64,000 nucleotides of DNA from Vigna angularis (lineage: Eukaryota > Streptophyta > Magnoliopsida > Fabales > Fabaceae): positions 24,534,501 through 24,598,500 of the forward strand of contig NC_068970.1 in assembly GCF_016808095.1 (NCBI RefSeq). The letters run 5' to 3'. Both the position numbers and the translations under genes were made by a program. Positions 43,091 to 56,347 of the stretch are shown here, piece after piece; the stretch's first letter is position 1; the number at the start of each line of letters is the position of its first letter. The notes below the pieces were generated by a model. The model saw nothing but the letters and a program-made list of their open reading frames with translations. It searched no databases and had not been told where the DNA came from.

Positions 43091-46000
43091 ATGTCAACCC
43101 CATTACCATTATCACCGTCACCGGCGTCATTCACCGCCGCACCGCCACCACAGTTATCTTCTCCGACACTACCTAATTCAACTTCACTATCACCATTATG
43201 GTCACCATCACTCCCACCATTACCATCTCAGTCCTTGCCTCCGGCATCCTCTCCACCGGCACCACCACCACTGTCACCATCACTATCACCACAATCGTTG
43301 AGTTTGCCACCGGCATCAATTTCTTCCCCTCCGCCACCTCCTCAGAGTTCTTCTCCTTCTCCAGCAGCATCTGCTACACCTGTAAGTAGTAGTGCACCTC
43401 CTTCACCTTCTAGGACAAGTCCTTTAGATTCTCACTCTACTCCATCACACACTTTTGCATTGGCTCCACCACCTCCATCAGCAAAAGATTCTGGCCAACG
43501 AAGCAGTGGTGGCACTAGTGCAGTGGCTTTTGTTGGTGTAGTGACAGCAATTGTATTGTTTGGGTTCATTGGCATTGCTATCTGGTGCCTGAGGAGGCAA
43601 AAGAAAAGGATTTCTAAGACTGGTGGTTATGACTTCCCATCCCCTCTTGGCTTAACATCTGAGTCAGGTAAAACTGTAAATACTGGCTTTACTGTTTTTC
43701 AGTGAATGAAAATCCTCAAATTTGTCCATTAGGAATTTCTCATGATCCCAACTGTTAGTTAACAATGCAAAAAATCCACCCTATAGTTTCTGATAAGAAC
43801 CACAAATGTCATGCAAGCAGCAATATAATGAAACTTGCCATTGTAGCAACAGGAATTTAAAACTTTTGTTACAATTATTTTGTGGATCATACTGAGTTTG
43901 GATGCATCAAGAAAGCGAGAGACTCATTAAATGGAAATTCTTTTAACAATTGATAAAAATACAGCAATACATAAACCCTTGAATTTATCAATACATTGTT
44001 TAAGTGTTAATATAACCCACATGTATAGTTGTTAGGGATAAATGAGAGATTTGTGCATTATTGAAGGCTTAAAGTTGTCCCATAAAGAACCAATTGGGGT
44101 GTAACAAACAAACTCTTGTTTCTTTAGTACATTTATCCTTGTTTTCATTATTATCTGTTGCCTTCGAAATATACTAGGATTCTTCTTTTACTGCTTACGA
44201 ATATTGCAAACTTAAAGGCAACAAAAGTAATTAAATTTTGTACATTGTTCAGATTTGTCCTTTCTTAAGACCCGTTCTTCAGCTCATCGTTTGCAAAGAG
44301 CTTCTGGCGGTAATGCAGCATCAGGACTGGGAAACTCAAGATCATTCTTTGCATATGAAGAACTAATGAAGGCCACAAACAATTTTTCAACTCAAAATCT
44401 TTTGGGTGAGGGAGGGTTTGGTTTTGTGTATAAAGGGTCACTTCCAGATGGGAGAGAGGTAGCAGTTAAGCAACTACAGATTGCAGGAAGTCAAGGAAAG
44501 AGAGAATTCAAAGCTGAAGTGGAAATTATTAGCCGCATACATCATCGTCATTTAGTTTCCTTGGTAGGATACTGCATTTCAGAGAACAAAAGACTGCTTG
44601 TCTATGACTATGTCCCCAACAGTACCCTTTATTTTCATCTTCATGGTACAGCCACTTCAGAGTGATCGGTGACTCTTTTTTCATGATATTTTGACTAAAT
44701 TTAATCTGTGCTTACTGAAAGTGAATTTGATTGAATTAAGGGGAAGGTATGCCAGTGCTGGAGTGGACAAACCGTGTTAAAATTGCGGCTGGAGCAGCCA
44801 AAGGAATAGCTTATCTCCATGCAGACTGTAATTATCAATCCTTAATATCTTTTGTTGTGTCGTTGTTGTTGTAAGCACTTAGGGAACTTGAAGTTATGTA
44901 TGAAGTTGCCTAAAAAATGTGACTGTAAATTTTCATACATGGTGTGAGAGACGAGTGCTGGGGAAATATAGTTATTCTTCTTTGTTCTTAATTAGTTTAT
45001 TCGAAACAGTTAATAAAGTTAGGGACTTAAAAAATAGGAAAAAAATTCTTTTATTTTAGTGTAGCTAGATTCTATGATTTGGTAACTGGTGACTTACTTT
45101 ATTAAACATAGTTATTTCTGCTAATGAATGTTACATTTCGCACAGGCAATCCTCGGATTATTCACAGGGATATCAAGTCAGCAAACATTCTTTTAGACTA
45201 CAACTTTGAAGCTCGAGTCTGTGCTATTACACTTCTCATTCTAAGTTGGATATTATCTGCTACATTGATATTCTAAGCTAGTTGCTCATGTTTTTTCATT
45301 TCATAGGTCTCAGATTTTGGGCTGGCCAGATTAGCAGTTGATGCAAATTCACATGTAACCACACACGTGGTGGGAACTTTTGGGTTAGTAACATGTCTAC
45401 TATTTTCTCTGGGTACAGATAACGAATTCATGATTCATTTCATAATAATGCTTAAACAATAACATTGATTTTAACATGAAACTAAAGATACTAACAATGA
45501 TTCCTCTTTTGCTTTCCCCTCTTAAAGATATGTTGCACCTGAATATGTATCAAGTGGTAAATTGACGGAGAAGTCAGATGTATACTCCTTCGGAGTCATG
45601 CTTTTGGAGCTCATTACTGGAAGGAAGCCAGTGGATGTATCTCAACCAGTAGGTGAAGAGAGTCTAGTTGAATGGGTAAGCATAGTTGAATGGATTATGG
45701 TAGGTATACAAGTAGGTAAATATCTAAAGATTTTGAAAAGTAGAAAGCACTAGAATTTCATACTTTGTGGACTCAACCATTATAGTGTATAAGATTGGAA
45801 AAGTCAGCCTTTTCTCCCAAACCAAAGTTGAAGATGTTCTGAAGGCAAGCCTTTCTGACTAAAGATGTTATACCTTAATTTTTCAGGCTCGACCCTTGCT
45901 AAATGATGCACTTGAGAGTGAGGAATTTGAGATTTTGACAGATCCAAAGCTAGGAAAAAAGTACGTTGAAAGTGAAATGGTTTGCATGATTGAAGTTGCT

Positions 46001-46316
46001 GCTGCTTGCGTGAGACATTCATCTGCCAGAAGACCTCGGATGGGACAGGTAATTATAAAGAAAGTGAAGCAGAAAGTTTTGTGTTGTGTTATTGGTTGAG
46101 CAACATATATACACCAATTTCTAAACATTTTGTTCCTTGAATCATCATCACATTTGTCAGGTTGTTAGAGCTTTTGATGGTTTAGCTATGTGTGATCTTT
46201 CAAATGGAATGAGAGTTGGGGATTCTACGCAGCAATCCGCAGAAATAAGATTATTACGTAGAATGGCATTTGGTTACAATTCAGAATTTTTTAGCCACTC
46301 AAGTTTGAATGAGTAA
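43091..46316 (+). CDS. PERK: PERK-type proline-rich receptor-like kinase, eight coding exons, 556 aa
   Basis: Coding exons 43091-43667, 44253-44645, 44741-44827, 45146-45216, 45307-45383, 45528-45675, 45887-46048 and 46161-46316; introns have GT...AG ends and the joined frame closes at TAA. Residues 1-140 are Pro/Ser-rich (extensin-like, SPPPPPQSS). A transmembrane helix follows at about 147-167 ([20 protein letters not shown]), then basic RRQKKR. The kinase domain has GEGGFG, the lysine in [17 protein letters not shown] and APE, so it should be active. It ends with a short tail ([14 protein letters not shown]). PERKs sit in the plasma membrane with the proline-rich part in the wall, without a classical signal peptide, and act in wall and growth signalling; that is family knowledge. 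The proline-rich part is shorter than in many PERKs. Exon borders were placed by eye. Confidence 0.9.
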
Positions 46317-49300
46317 GAGGCTATATTGTATTGTGAAATTAAGTTGGTTTCAGTGTGACTATGTTGCACATAATCCTGAAATTCACGCATCATGTTCTCT
46401 TGATTTTTGTAACATCCTCTTCTTATTCTTCTGTAGTTACCATTTTCTAAACTCATGTTGATGGTGGTAATCAATTCATGCCCTTTAACGTAATAAATCT
46501 CTTGAATTTTCGAGAAAAACCAGAACCATGTTGTTTTGTGGGATGAAAGAGAGAAGACCCTTGTTAGATCATATTAGAATTAAGAATGTGATTTAATTGG
46601 ACTATTGAGATATAAAGGTTTTGATTATTTAAACAAGTTATGTTCAAATTTTAAAACCTCAACATTAAAGAATTATGAATAACTCATCATTTTTTATTTA
46701 TAAAATTACAACTCTGTTTCTTTTTAAAAATTTAAAATGTATACACATTTTATTAATAGGAAATTATCATATTAAATATGTTTTTAGTTTGTAAATTTTA
46801 ATTCAAAATTGAAATTTGTATCTATGGAAAAATATACTTTGTAATAGAAAATGAATTGATGTAGTCTTTCTAATATAACTACGTTACAATTTTTTGACAC
46901 ATTTGAGATATGTTATTTTTAGACACGATTGAGAGATGTTTGAGTTATTTACATTATTTAATACGTTCTAACTCAATTGTTAATCTAAAAAGTTGTTTAA
47001 TACGTAAAAAAAATTAGAATTGCTGGATGAAAAGATTATTTTCATTTATTTTTAAAGTTTGGACCAGAATGTATTAATATTGGATAAAAAAGAATTTTAA
47101 TTTGGCATATACATTCAAATATTATAGATTATTTAACTTGAAATTATATAATACTAAAATTATTATAAAATCCTAAATTGATCAATTAAATTACCAAAGA
47201 AAATTTTCATTAATTAAATATAAATAAGTTAATCAAGTCTGAATTGATGTGTTCAACAAGTTAAGTTAATCTATATTTAAAATTTGACTGATATCAACTT
47301 TTTAGATAATTATTAAAGAAATAATAAATAATAACAAAGGTATTTATATTTTTTTATATTATTTGTAAGGATCTAGAAAATTGTATTTTAGGTTTGATGG
47401 TGTTCTAAAATATTGAGACTCAATTTTTTTTAATATCAAAACACTTTAGTATAAATAGAAAAGTTTCTAAATGAGTTTCATTATTTAAAAATATATCATC
47501 TCTCTAAAAAGCATTTTCTTGAGTTCCCTAACTTCTTTACGTTTTCTCACTCTTTGTTTATTAGTTTGAAGATGTAAAATTGTAGGAGTAATCCTTGTGA
47601 CAACCTCTTTTGATATAACCAATTGGTTTCATCGTTTGAGAAAGTAAATTTTTCTATCTTTTTCCTTAGGTCAATTTGTTTCTTCCTTTACATGTGATCT
47701 TTCTTCATTTGTATGTATCTCTTAAGTTATTAATATGAGTTTATGTTGATCAGTGATCATAATAGTATGGTTTGGTCATTCTTATGATGTTTCTATGTGT
47801 AGTTAAAACATCTTGTGGAGTTAGAGGCATTTTGATGTTTAGAGCACTTAAAGTTATTCTAACAAGTGATGGAAGTTGATTTGACGATTACACAAGTCAT
47901 CTCTTGCTAGGTGATTTAATTGGTATTTTGTTCCACTGGTGGATTCGTTAGGCAAAACACATAGTCGTTGGATGAGTAGACCTCAAGAAGCTACTCATTT
48001 GGTGAGTATACGGTCTTGTTGAAAGAGCATGTCAATTTTCAATTAACATGAAGAAATTTACATGGTCTAAAGACAATTATTATGATGCATTAAAGCTTTT
48101 TAATGTAAACTTCGATTTGTAAGATTGAGCAAGTACGATGTGATATTTGATATATGAGGTTTCTTTTGCAAATTAGCTTATCATCTTTTTTTGTTGACTT
48201 TCTTGTGTTTGTCTTATTCTTTTACAATAATCATCTTAGTGTTGAAGATTCTCAACATGCATGACTCTTAGGTTAAGATCAACTAAAAAACAATTTCAAA
48301 CTTATTTAGTAAGAGGAATGGTATGATATCATATATTTTCATTTTTTTTTTAACATATATTATAAGGATAGGATATGGTTATAAATAAAATAATTTTTTT
48401 ATATTTTAAAAAAATATTAAATGAATATAAAAGATTTGTGTACATTATCATTTCTCAAATAGGAGAGAAAATACAAAAAGAATATAAAGAATATAAAGAG
48501 GTTAGACGAAAACAAGAGAAAGTATAACGAATTTCCAGTCTTTTTTAAATAATTCTAAATAATCTAAATATTCTTGTAAATTTTCTAGAATTTCAATCTA
48601 TTTATTTATGATGAAGAATTCGTAAAGTGTAATGTAAAATATGTTCTTTGGATATGTAATTATTAAAAAATTGAAATTACAGAAATTATAAAAATAATCT
48701 TAATTATACCTGAAAAGTAAAAATTTAAATTTTTGTATACTTTTTCTTTTCTCACACATATCTTTTCTTTTCATAATAACTAGATAGATGTGTCATCGAT
48801 ATAGTTTTGATAAATATTATCAGTTGGTGGACATTAGTTTGACATTTGAATAATTTTAAAAGATAATTTAATAATATAATTTCTTTTTCAAATATCAAAT
48901 GATGAAACTTTCAACTTTATATTAACGTTAGCTGGTCAGAAAAAATTTCTAAAAACTAAGTCAGAAAGAAATAAACAAAAATTTTAAAAAAATATGATTG
49001 AAATTAGTGGAAATAATTATAAATAGTTTGCTTAATTTATAAAACATTATTTATACAGTTAAAAAAAATAAAATCAACATTGACTAAAAATATTTAATAA
49101 CTAGTGTTTTTTAATTATTAAATATTTATTATTTTTTAGTAATTAAAATATTTTATCTTGACAGAAAAATTAAAATTTATTTAAACTTGATTGTTTCATC
49201 AAAATAATAAAAGGAAAGTAGTTGAAATTTAATGTTTTGATTTCTTAGAAAATTTAAAACTTTATGGCCTTTGTTCTTTTTAGTGATTTGGAGGAAATGA

Positions 49301-49467
49301 TGTGGGAGAGATGATTTCAATGGAACGGTCTAACTCCTTCCTTACCAAATTCAAACGTAGATAATTAATTAAAAAACTAAAATAAAATAAAAAGGTTGTA
49401 GAAAAATAGTAGGTGATATTTTTTCATAAGATCTTTCAATTACCTCTTCCTATTAATAAAAGAAAAA
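46317..49467. other. AT-rich intergenic DNA
   Basis: No gene recognised. The stretch at about 47370-48260 is less AT-rich and repeat-like but non-coding. A TTAAATATGTTTTTAGT phrase near 46773 resembles the end of the GGGTTAAATATG MITE family seen at 11815, in decayed form. Confidence 0.45.
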
Positions 49468-50487
49468 GGGTGTTACTTCCTCCACCACCACATTTTCTCC
49501 CTCCACCTCCTCAATTCTATTACATATTTTTTGAATTACAAAACTAACCTTTTATAATTACAAAAATAACATTTTTACTTTTTAATCCTAATTATTTACT
49601 TTAATCCTAAAATCTATCTTTCTACCCCTTCTCACCCACCTCCCAACCCTCTCAGATTCTCACCCAAACTCAATCACATCCGTTTCTCATCTTCCATTTT
49701 TCCTCCATATCCATTTTCTTCCTCCTTCAGCGGTTCGACGGTGGGGGCGGTGCGCGGCGCGGCAGTGCAACAGTGCGGCGGTATTGCAACGGTGAGGTGT
49801 GGCGGTGTGTTCTCCCACAAGGTTAGTGATGATATTTTTAATTTTTTTTTTTAAATGCAATGCATATATCTCTGTGTTGTGTTCTGTGTTGTGTTTTGTG
49901 CTGTGCGTTTTTTGCTGTGTGCGTGTGTTGGGAGAATGAAAGAAGATAACCAGGCCAAAAACGGATGTCGGGTATCCGTTTGGATCTGAAACGGATGTCG
50001 ACATCCGTTTTCCCTTAAACGGATGTTGACATCCGTTGACGGATGCTCACATCCGTTTAAAGATTATACGGTTTATATTTTAGGGTTTTATTACGCACCT
50101 TCACGCCTCTGAACCTCTCACGCCTCTGAACCAGCACCTTGAAGCACCACCACACTCACGGCTGAAGATGAATTGCTTTCCCCACTTTCAATCTTACTAA
50201 ACACAAAGTCCACCACACTCTCACGTCACAATTCTATAAAAGAGAAGAAGAAATGGAACATGAGAGACAACCCAAGGGTAGTGGAACGTAAGAGACAACC
50301 TGGGAAAAATAATAAAGAGAAAGAGGGAAGAATGATAAAGAGAATGAATGTCCACGTGAGATTTTAAATAATATTAACCCTAAAATTTTAATAAGGGTAA
50401 AATAGGAATGAAAAAAATAAAGAAAAAGGTAAAAGGGGAATGGGGTGGTGGAGGAAGCAAGTTGTGGTGGTGGAGGGAGTAACACCC
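49468..50487. mobile_element. Non-autonomous Mutator-like element, same family as the outer element, 1020 bp
   Basis: The ends GGGTGTTACT...CTCC at left and GGAGTAACACCC at right are inverted and match the 11485/38675 family. A perfect 9-bp TSD AAAGAAAAA lies at 49459-49467 and 50488-50496. The interior holds several (G)ACATCCGTT / AACGGATGT inverted phrases at 49960-50062 and a GC-rich patch at 49725-49820 that could be captured host sequence. No transposase. Confidence 0.9.
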
Positions 50488-50495
50488 AAAGAAAA

Positions 50496-50888
50496 ATGGA
50501 ACTCTCGGAGCTTCTTCTGCTTCCTCAAGGAAACTCTCAAACTTTCAAGAAACATCTTTTCCCACTTCATATACTACCCATGCTTCCATTCTCTCTTACT
50601 TCACACATCCATCACCAAAAACTCAATACATCAAAACTCAAACTGATTTCATTATTCACTTTTGTCTCTTCGTTCCAACAAATCAAACTTCATTCAAATT
50701 CTTTTCGTTTGTTCCTCCACGCGCAGTTCACTCCTCTCCATCTCGCAACCTCTCTACTCTCCGACAAGGGGGAATCTTCTCCCAAGCGCTATCCAACGCA
50801 ACGGGAGAGGAATCCCCGTGCGGCGGAGAGAGTGTTCAGCCAAGTGAATGCACCACTTCTCTTGCCAAATGCACAAGCTGAGAATTGA
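50496..50888 (+). CDS. Hypothetical ORF of 130 codons beside the Mutator-like element
   Basis: ATG 50496 to TGA 50888. The A of the start codon is the last base of the right TSD, so the transposon sits immediately upstream. The N-terminus (MELSELLLLPQ) and a Ser/Leu/His/Phe-rich body lacking acidic residues resemble an organelle transit peptide, and the C-terminal third is charged (ERNPRAAERVF). I do not recognise a family. It may be the first exon or a remnant of a larger gene: a GTGAGT donor-like site at 51027 and a short ORF at 51064-51206 follow. Real status uncertain. Confidence 0.35.
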   Translation: MELSELLLLPQGNSQTFKKHLFPLHILPMLPFSLTSHIHHQKLNTSKLKLISLFTFVSSFQQIKLHSNSFRLFLHAQFTPLHLATSLLSDKGESSPKRYPTQRERNPRAAERVFSQVNAPLLLPNAQAEN

Positions 50889-52410
50889 ATAACTATGGCT
50901 GGAACTGAATACACCAGTGATGCAACCTGAAGTCGAATTTTTGGAACCGAATACATCAACCTTCAATATTTCTTGTTGAAGCGGAACCGAATACTAGTAC
51001 TGCATAACCAAATACAGTTTGTTTTGGTGAGTTTCTTTCATATGCAGCCATGATATTTCACAAATGAATGAGGGCAAACATGTCATTTACGCTGAAATCA
51101 ATGCAAATCTCTTCACTTCAACGAAGATCACTTCTGTCCGTTGTCTTGTAAATCCGTCTAAATCTGTCGCTGCATATCCCCTCAAACGAACATAGAGTAT
51201 AGCATGAAAGTTGGGTGGGCCTACGTTTTAAATTGTATTGAAAGTACAGTGATTAACCTGTGCATGATTGCTTATTGTGTCCTACTTAAATCATCCTTGA
51301 TACATGATTTAACATGTAATTTATTTTTTACACGTGCACCTGTTTAAATTCATCGTCAACACTCCGTCAAACTTTTCTAAAAATATTATTTTTAAAATTA
51401 CTTTATCTTTCATTTTGCTAAAGTAAAATATATCACACAAAAATTGTTTAAATACTACGTTTTTGTCTTTGGCTTTTTGTATTTTTATTTTCTAATGATG
51501 CACTAGAAATAAAAATTAAAAAAAAAACTAAGTCAAAAGTCTCATATTTAGTCGCTATTCTAAAAACATGTCCATAATCAATACACAGTACAGTAAAAAG
51601 GGTTTCTGATTTCTTCTTCTTACCCGGTTGTCGTAGCTTCCTTCATTCCTCCATGGTTGAGCTCCTCTCCGTAGCTTCTTCTCGATGCTTCATTCTTTTC
51701 GTTGTATACCATTTCTAAAATAAACCCTAGATTAAAATAAAAGATATCTATGAAATTGAGAAATTAATATGCAAGCTCAAACAACAAATCTCACACTCCT
51801 TAACATTTCTACCTTTTCCACTCTCAAATTAAATCTATTATCTATGAGTTTAACAAATATTAATTATTCAGAAATAGTACATACATCTTTTTTTCTCTCT
51901 CTCATGTTTACTTTCATTCTCAATCTTCTGGATTTTATTTTATTTTGTCCAACAATAATTAGAAAACACAAAAATAAAAATGAAAGAAAATAATTATATT
52001 TATATTGTAATATAATTGAAAGTTTTATACAAAATCATTCTTTAAATCGTGGAGATTGATTGAAGAGAGTGAGTAGATAATTTTGATAACATTGATGCCT
52101 GAGGAAGATATGAATTACCTCTTAAATTTTAGAGTATTATATCTTTATTTTATGATTAACTTTTTGTATTGGCTTTTATCAATTAATAAATTACCTTTAC
52201 ATTTATATATACCTTTTATTTTCATCAATGATTTTGACCACGAAATTGGTATTATTTTGTTATTTTGTTATCTATGTATTTAAAACGTATCGATACACTT
52301 ATATACCTTCTATTGATACACTTATATAGCTTCTATTGTAGTAGAATATAAACCACAAGTCAAAATATCAAAAACTAAATATAAAGTCTTCTACATCAAA
52401 ACCCTTCTGA

Positions 52411-52597
52411 TAATTGATTACATCATTATTGTAATTGATTACAATGGCATGTAACACGAATTACAGTCTCACATAATCGATTACAATAAAAATTAATCGA
52501 TTACACATTGAAGTCGTGCACCCTCCAAACGAATTTAGCAATATGTAATCGATTATAGAAATATGTAATTGATTACAGTTTGTCGTAATCGATTACA
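52411..52597. repeat. Cluster of seven TAAT(C/T)GATTACA near-palindromes
   Basis: Copies begin near 52411, 52431, 52473, 52493, 52545, 52565 and 52585. The best form, TGTAATCGATTACA, is a perfect palindrome. Flanking GAAGTCGTGC and GCACGACTTC phrases (52511, 52651-52690) form a further inverted pair. Confidence 0.85.
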
Positions 52598-53415
52598 AAT
52601 CCTTAAAGTTGTGTAGGAAGTGCACAACTTCACCTTTTACCAATCGTTAGACTAGAAGTCGTGCATCCCCAGCACGACTTCTTCGTTTGAAGTCGTGTGA
52701 GGGTTGCATGACTTGTCTATTTACATAATTTTTTAAACTTTTGTCCATTTATGTAATATGGGAATACATTTTGCCCATTCACGTAAAAAATCCTCTCTCC
52801 TTTAGGTTGTGTTCGCTTCCAACGATTTACTATTGGAAGGGATTAAGAATGATGGATATGCGAGTGAACGTTGTGTTCTTATCTAAGGATTTTAGCATGA
52901 ATGAGAGCGTCGACTTAAGGGATTGGCTTTGAGGCCATTTTGCTTAAGAGGAGTTGATTTAGGGGTGTCAATTGTGTTTTACAACATTGTCCCTAGTTTA
53001 ATATCTCATGATCTTTCAATTTTCTGCTAGTGTTGTTTTCATGGTTTGAGCTTTCATTTTTACTTTCAGAGAGACAGGATTACTCTATGATGAGTGTGGA
53101 ACTAATTTTGCAGGGTCCATGCCTACCTGAATGACCAATTCCTACAAGGTGGTCACGTGAGGGAACAGTTATGCAAGTCCATGGTGGTAATGGTTCGAAT
53201 GTTAAGGAATCAGTTCTGGTACGTTAGAATTTGTTCTTGGTGATGGGAATTGGTTCCAAGGATTTCATAATGAGAATATGAATTAGAAATTCGGAATGAA
53301 TAGAAGGAAGGAATCAAGATGGAGTAGGAATCTTGCGGTAGTGGAACTCCCACGGGTGGTTGCTAATGTGGATTGCAATAACTCATTGGGTTGTGGTAGT
53401 GAAAATGGGAATGTG

Positions 53416-54070
53416 TAGTGTTGTCGAAACGGGTTGGAATCCATAGCCAACCCAACCCACCATGGGTTTGGGCCAAGCTGGGTTGAAAAAAAATTTAAAA
53501 TTTCGATAGGGCCAATTTTGAACTCGGCTCACTCAGAATCTGGTTCACCTAGGTTGAACTCATGGTGAGCCAACTTGGCTCACCAACCCACCTAATTTTT
53601 CTAATAAATATTTTTTGTTGGATCAATCATTTAGAAAATATTGAAACGAAGACGAGTGTTAAATTATATTTTTATGGAATAATTAGGCTACATGAAATAT
53701 CCACAAATTTATACTTAGTAACTCAATTTTTATCCAGAAACAAATTTGAATCCCTATAAAGTCATTAAAAAATTTGTTAGAGAAAATTTTTATGATATTT
53801 TTATGTGAATGAAATCTTATATTTGATTGATCATAAATATAATTTAAAATATTCAGATTTGAATTAAAAAAATTATTATTTTTTGAATTGAAAAAAATAT
53901 TGTAAAGTGAGTAAGTAAGTTAATCATTTAATCCACCAATTCGTGGTGGATCAAACTTTTGGATTTAATCTTTTTGACTTACTATATAAATCAGATTGAA
54001 TTGACTCACTAAATGACCAACATAGTAAATTAAGTCTAATAATATCAGGTACCCTATTTTGATAACACTA
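53416..54070. mobile_element. Degenerate hAT-like non-autonomous element
   Basis: The left end TAGTGTTGTCGAAACGGGTT and the right end (inverted TAGTGTTATCAAAATAGGGT) form an imperfect TIR, followed inside by GGGTTGG/CCAACCC-rich sequence typical of plant hAT elements. The flanking 8 bp do not match, so the TSD has decayed or the ends are slightly off. No transposase. Confidence 0.55.
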
Positions 54071-55876
54071 AAAATAAATATTGGATGAACAAACGAATGA
54101 ATATGAGAAAAGAATTGGGATATATCTCTGACACACACCGAATCAATTAATTTTTTTATTTTCTCACTTTATATTCTACTCTCTCAAATCACTAAACTAT
54201 TTTGTTTTATTAATTCTTAATTTACAATTCTTAGTATTATTTTTTATCACTGTACATTGTAATACGGTTACTATACTTGTTAGGTGTAAATTTATTATCT
54301 ATGATAATCATTAACTTTATAATAATTATATTAAAAGTATACCAATAGTAATTTGTAATTAATTGATAATGAAACAGAATTACACTAACATTGCAATTCT
54401 TAATATTTTCTTTAAAACTATTCATGAGCATCTTTCTTAAAAAATAATTTAAACTAATTTAAAAATTATTTTATATTATTTTTAATATTAAGGATAATTT
54501 TGTAATATTATTTTTAAATTTATAATTTTTTATTTATTATATAAGTCAAATCATTTACAAACTTTCACGAAATTAAGTTTATATTCAAATCCACTTACTT
54601 TTATTTTCAAATCCCTTAAAAAAAATAATATAAACTTTACTTCCCAATTTACTTAAATTTATATACACTCTTGAATCTTTATTTGCAAATAATTGAGAAT
54701 CGTCAAAATAAACGCAAACAAAACTCACTATTCCGTCGAGATGTACCATACGCATGTGAAAACAAACGCAAGCTTAATCTTTTGTAATTAATCAAGCCAA
54801 ATACCACAAATTATTCATCCATGGACAATGATATAGTTATTGATGTCACAAATTTTATTTCATTTTCACTTAAACTTCATGCAAATCCAAAATGGTTTTG
54901 CACTCATAATTTCTCACAGAGAATCAGAAGTATAAGAAATTACCAACCTCGAAAATTTTACCATCTCTTATGCACTATTTAATTAAAAACGTTATGAAAT
55001 ATTGTTGATTTTCTTCTCATTTCCAAAATATAATGATCATGTTTTTTTATGAATGTACATATTTGTCTACAAATTACATATGGACAAATCAGAAAAATAA
55101 AAATGAAGTCATCAAAAATTATGACGAGTTAAATATAAAATAGTAACGCTGAAGTCGTCATGATTATTGAGGATTTCACTTTTTCGATAATGAAGTTGTT
55201 AACGAATTTACTTTTTATTTTTTGACTTATCCATTTACGTAATTTGTGAGCAAATATGCTTCCACTCATGTGTAAAAAAGATTGTGAAGAAGTTACATCC
55301 TTAGGATTAAAATATGAAGTTTTATTTTGAATAAAATTTTACGTAATAATTTCTTTCAATTGTACAATTTACACATTATATGACATTCCTAAAAATTACA
55401 TATCAAAGATAAAATTAATTTGTAGTGTTAAGTTAAACTTAAAATTTGGAGAAAGTTTTCACAACAAGTTAATTTATTTTTTTGAAAACATATTGAAGAG
55501 TAGAAAGAAAGCAACGTTCCATGGAAAGTGAACTCATGTCAATACCTTGGCAATAAATGTTGACAACATAAGCACTCAATGATTGTTGGGCACGTCATAG
55601 GTTGATGTGAATGTTAAACTAGATTTTATTTTAATTTTATAAATTACACACACAACATGATATAATCTTTATTCAGAAGCTATGGTTTGCGTTTAGGCTT
55701 CAACCAAATAATTTGAAGGAATGAGTATCCATCACTATTCACCAATATATCTTAGCTTTTCCTCATCAAATTGTGTTGCTTCCTCCTCACCAAGACCTGC
55801 ATAGGGGAGAAGGAACCTCTTCTTTAAACAGGCATGCCTTGTTTTTATGATCTCCTCCTCCTTCTCTTTCACAGCC

Positions 55877-56347
55877 ATGGAAGAATGGAACATGCTTGCC
55901 GCTGATTGCGTGGTCATATCATGCTGCTGCCAGTGCTTGCTGCTGCAAATTCTTGTCTTTCTCATGCTGAAGCTTCCCTGGAAGCTCATCAGGAAAACGA
56001 GGGAATATGCTAAGAAAAAGCTTCGTCAAAGGAAGGGAAACGATGATAAGAAGAAGATAGAATCGGCTTGTTATGAAGATGTTCTTGTGAGAATTCATGA
56101 ACAGTCTTTTAGAATTCAAGGAGAGATGACAGTGAGAGATGGTGAAGGTTTCGGTTGTGGTGGTTGCATGGATGAAGTTGAAAAGATCATGGAGGAGCTA
56201 TATCAAAAGGGAGAGTTTGGATTCGGGAGCTTCTGGGGTAGGGAAGAACCATGCGGATTTGCTGTTCCTACAAAAATTCACAATGATCCTAATCTTGTAA
56301 GATATCAAGTTATTGATTTATTGATTAAAACTAATGTCCACGCATAG
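55877..56347 (+). CDS. Small predicted membrane-anchored plant protein, 156 aa
   Basis: Intronless frame from ATG 55877, chosen over the in-frame ATG 55847 because of its GCCATGG context and the MEEWNMLAADC start, to TAG 56347. Residues 11-38 are a Cys/Leu-rich hydrophobic segment (CCCQCLLLQILVFLMLKLPW), probably a membrane anchor. A Lys/Arg-rich stretch (about 40-62) follows, then an acidic/Gly-rich part with GFGCGGCMDEVEKIMEELYQ and a C-terminal FGFGSFWGREEP. I recall similar uncharacterised proteins in other dicots but no function. The basic face next to the anchor suggests a cytosolic C-terminus. Confidence 0.75.
   Translation: MEEWNMLAADCVVISCCCQCLLLQILVFLMLKLPWKLIRKTREYAKKKLRQRKGNDDKKKIESACYEDVLVRIHEQSFRIQGEMTVRDGEGFGCGGCMDEVEKIMEELYQKGEFGFGSFWGREEPCGFAVPTKIHNDPNLVRYQVIDLLIKTNVHA

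Larger units (their letters stand above)
50889..55876. other. Intergenic DNA
   Basis: About 5 kb without a recognised gene. It contains a cluster of TAATCGATTACA repeats (52411-52597) followed by inverted GAAGTCGTGC phrases, a hAT-like element (53416-54070), and AT-rich filler. Confidence 0.5.

Noticed and set aside
43173..43389. ORFs of Thr/Val-rich repeats on both strands
   Set aside because: Alternate frames of the repetitive proline-rich exon of the PERK gene.
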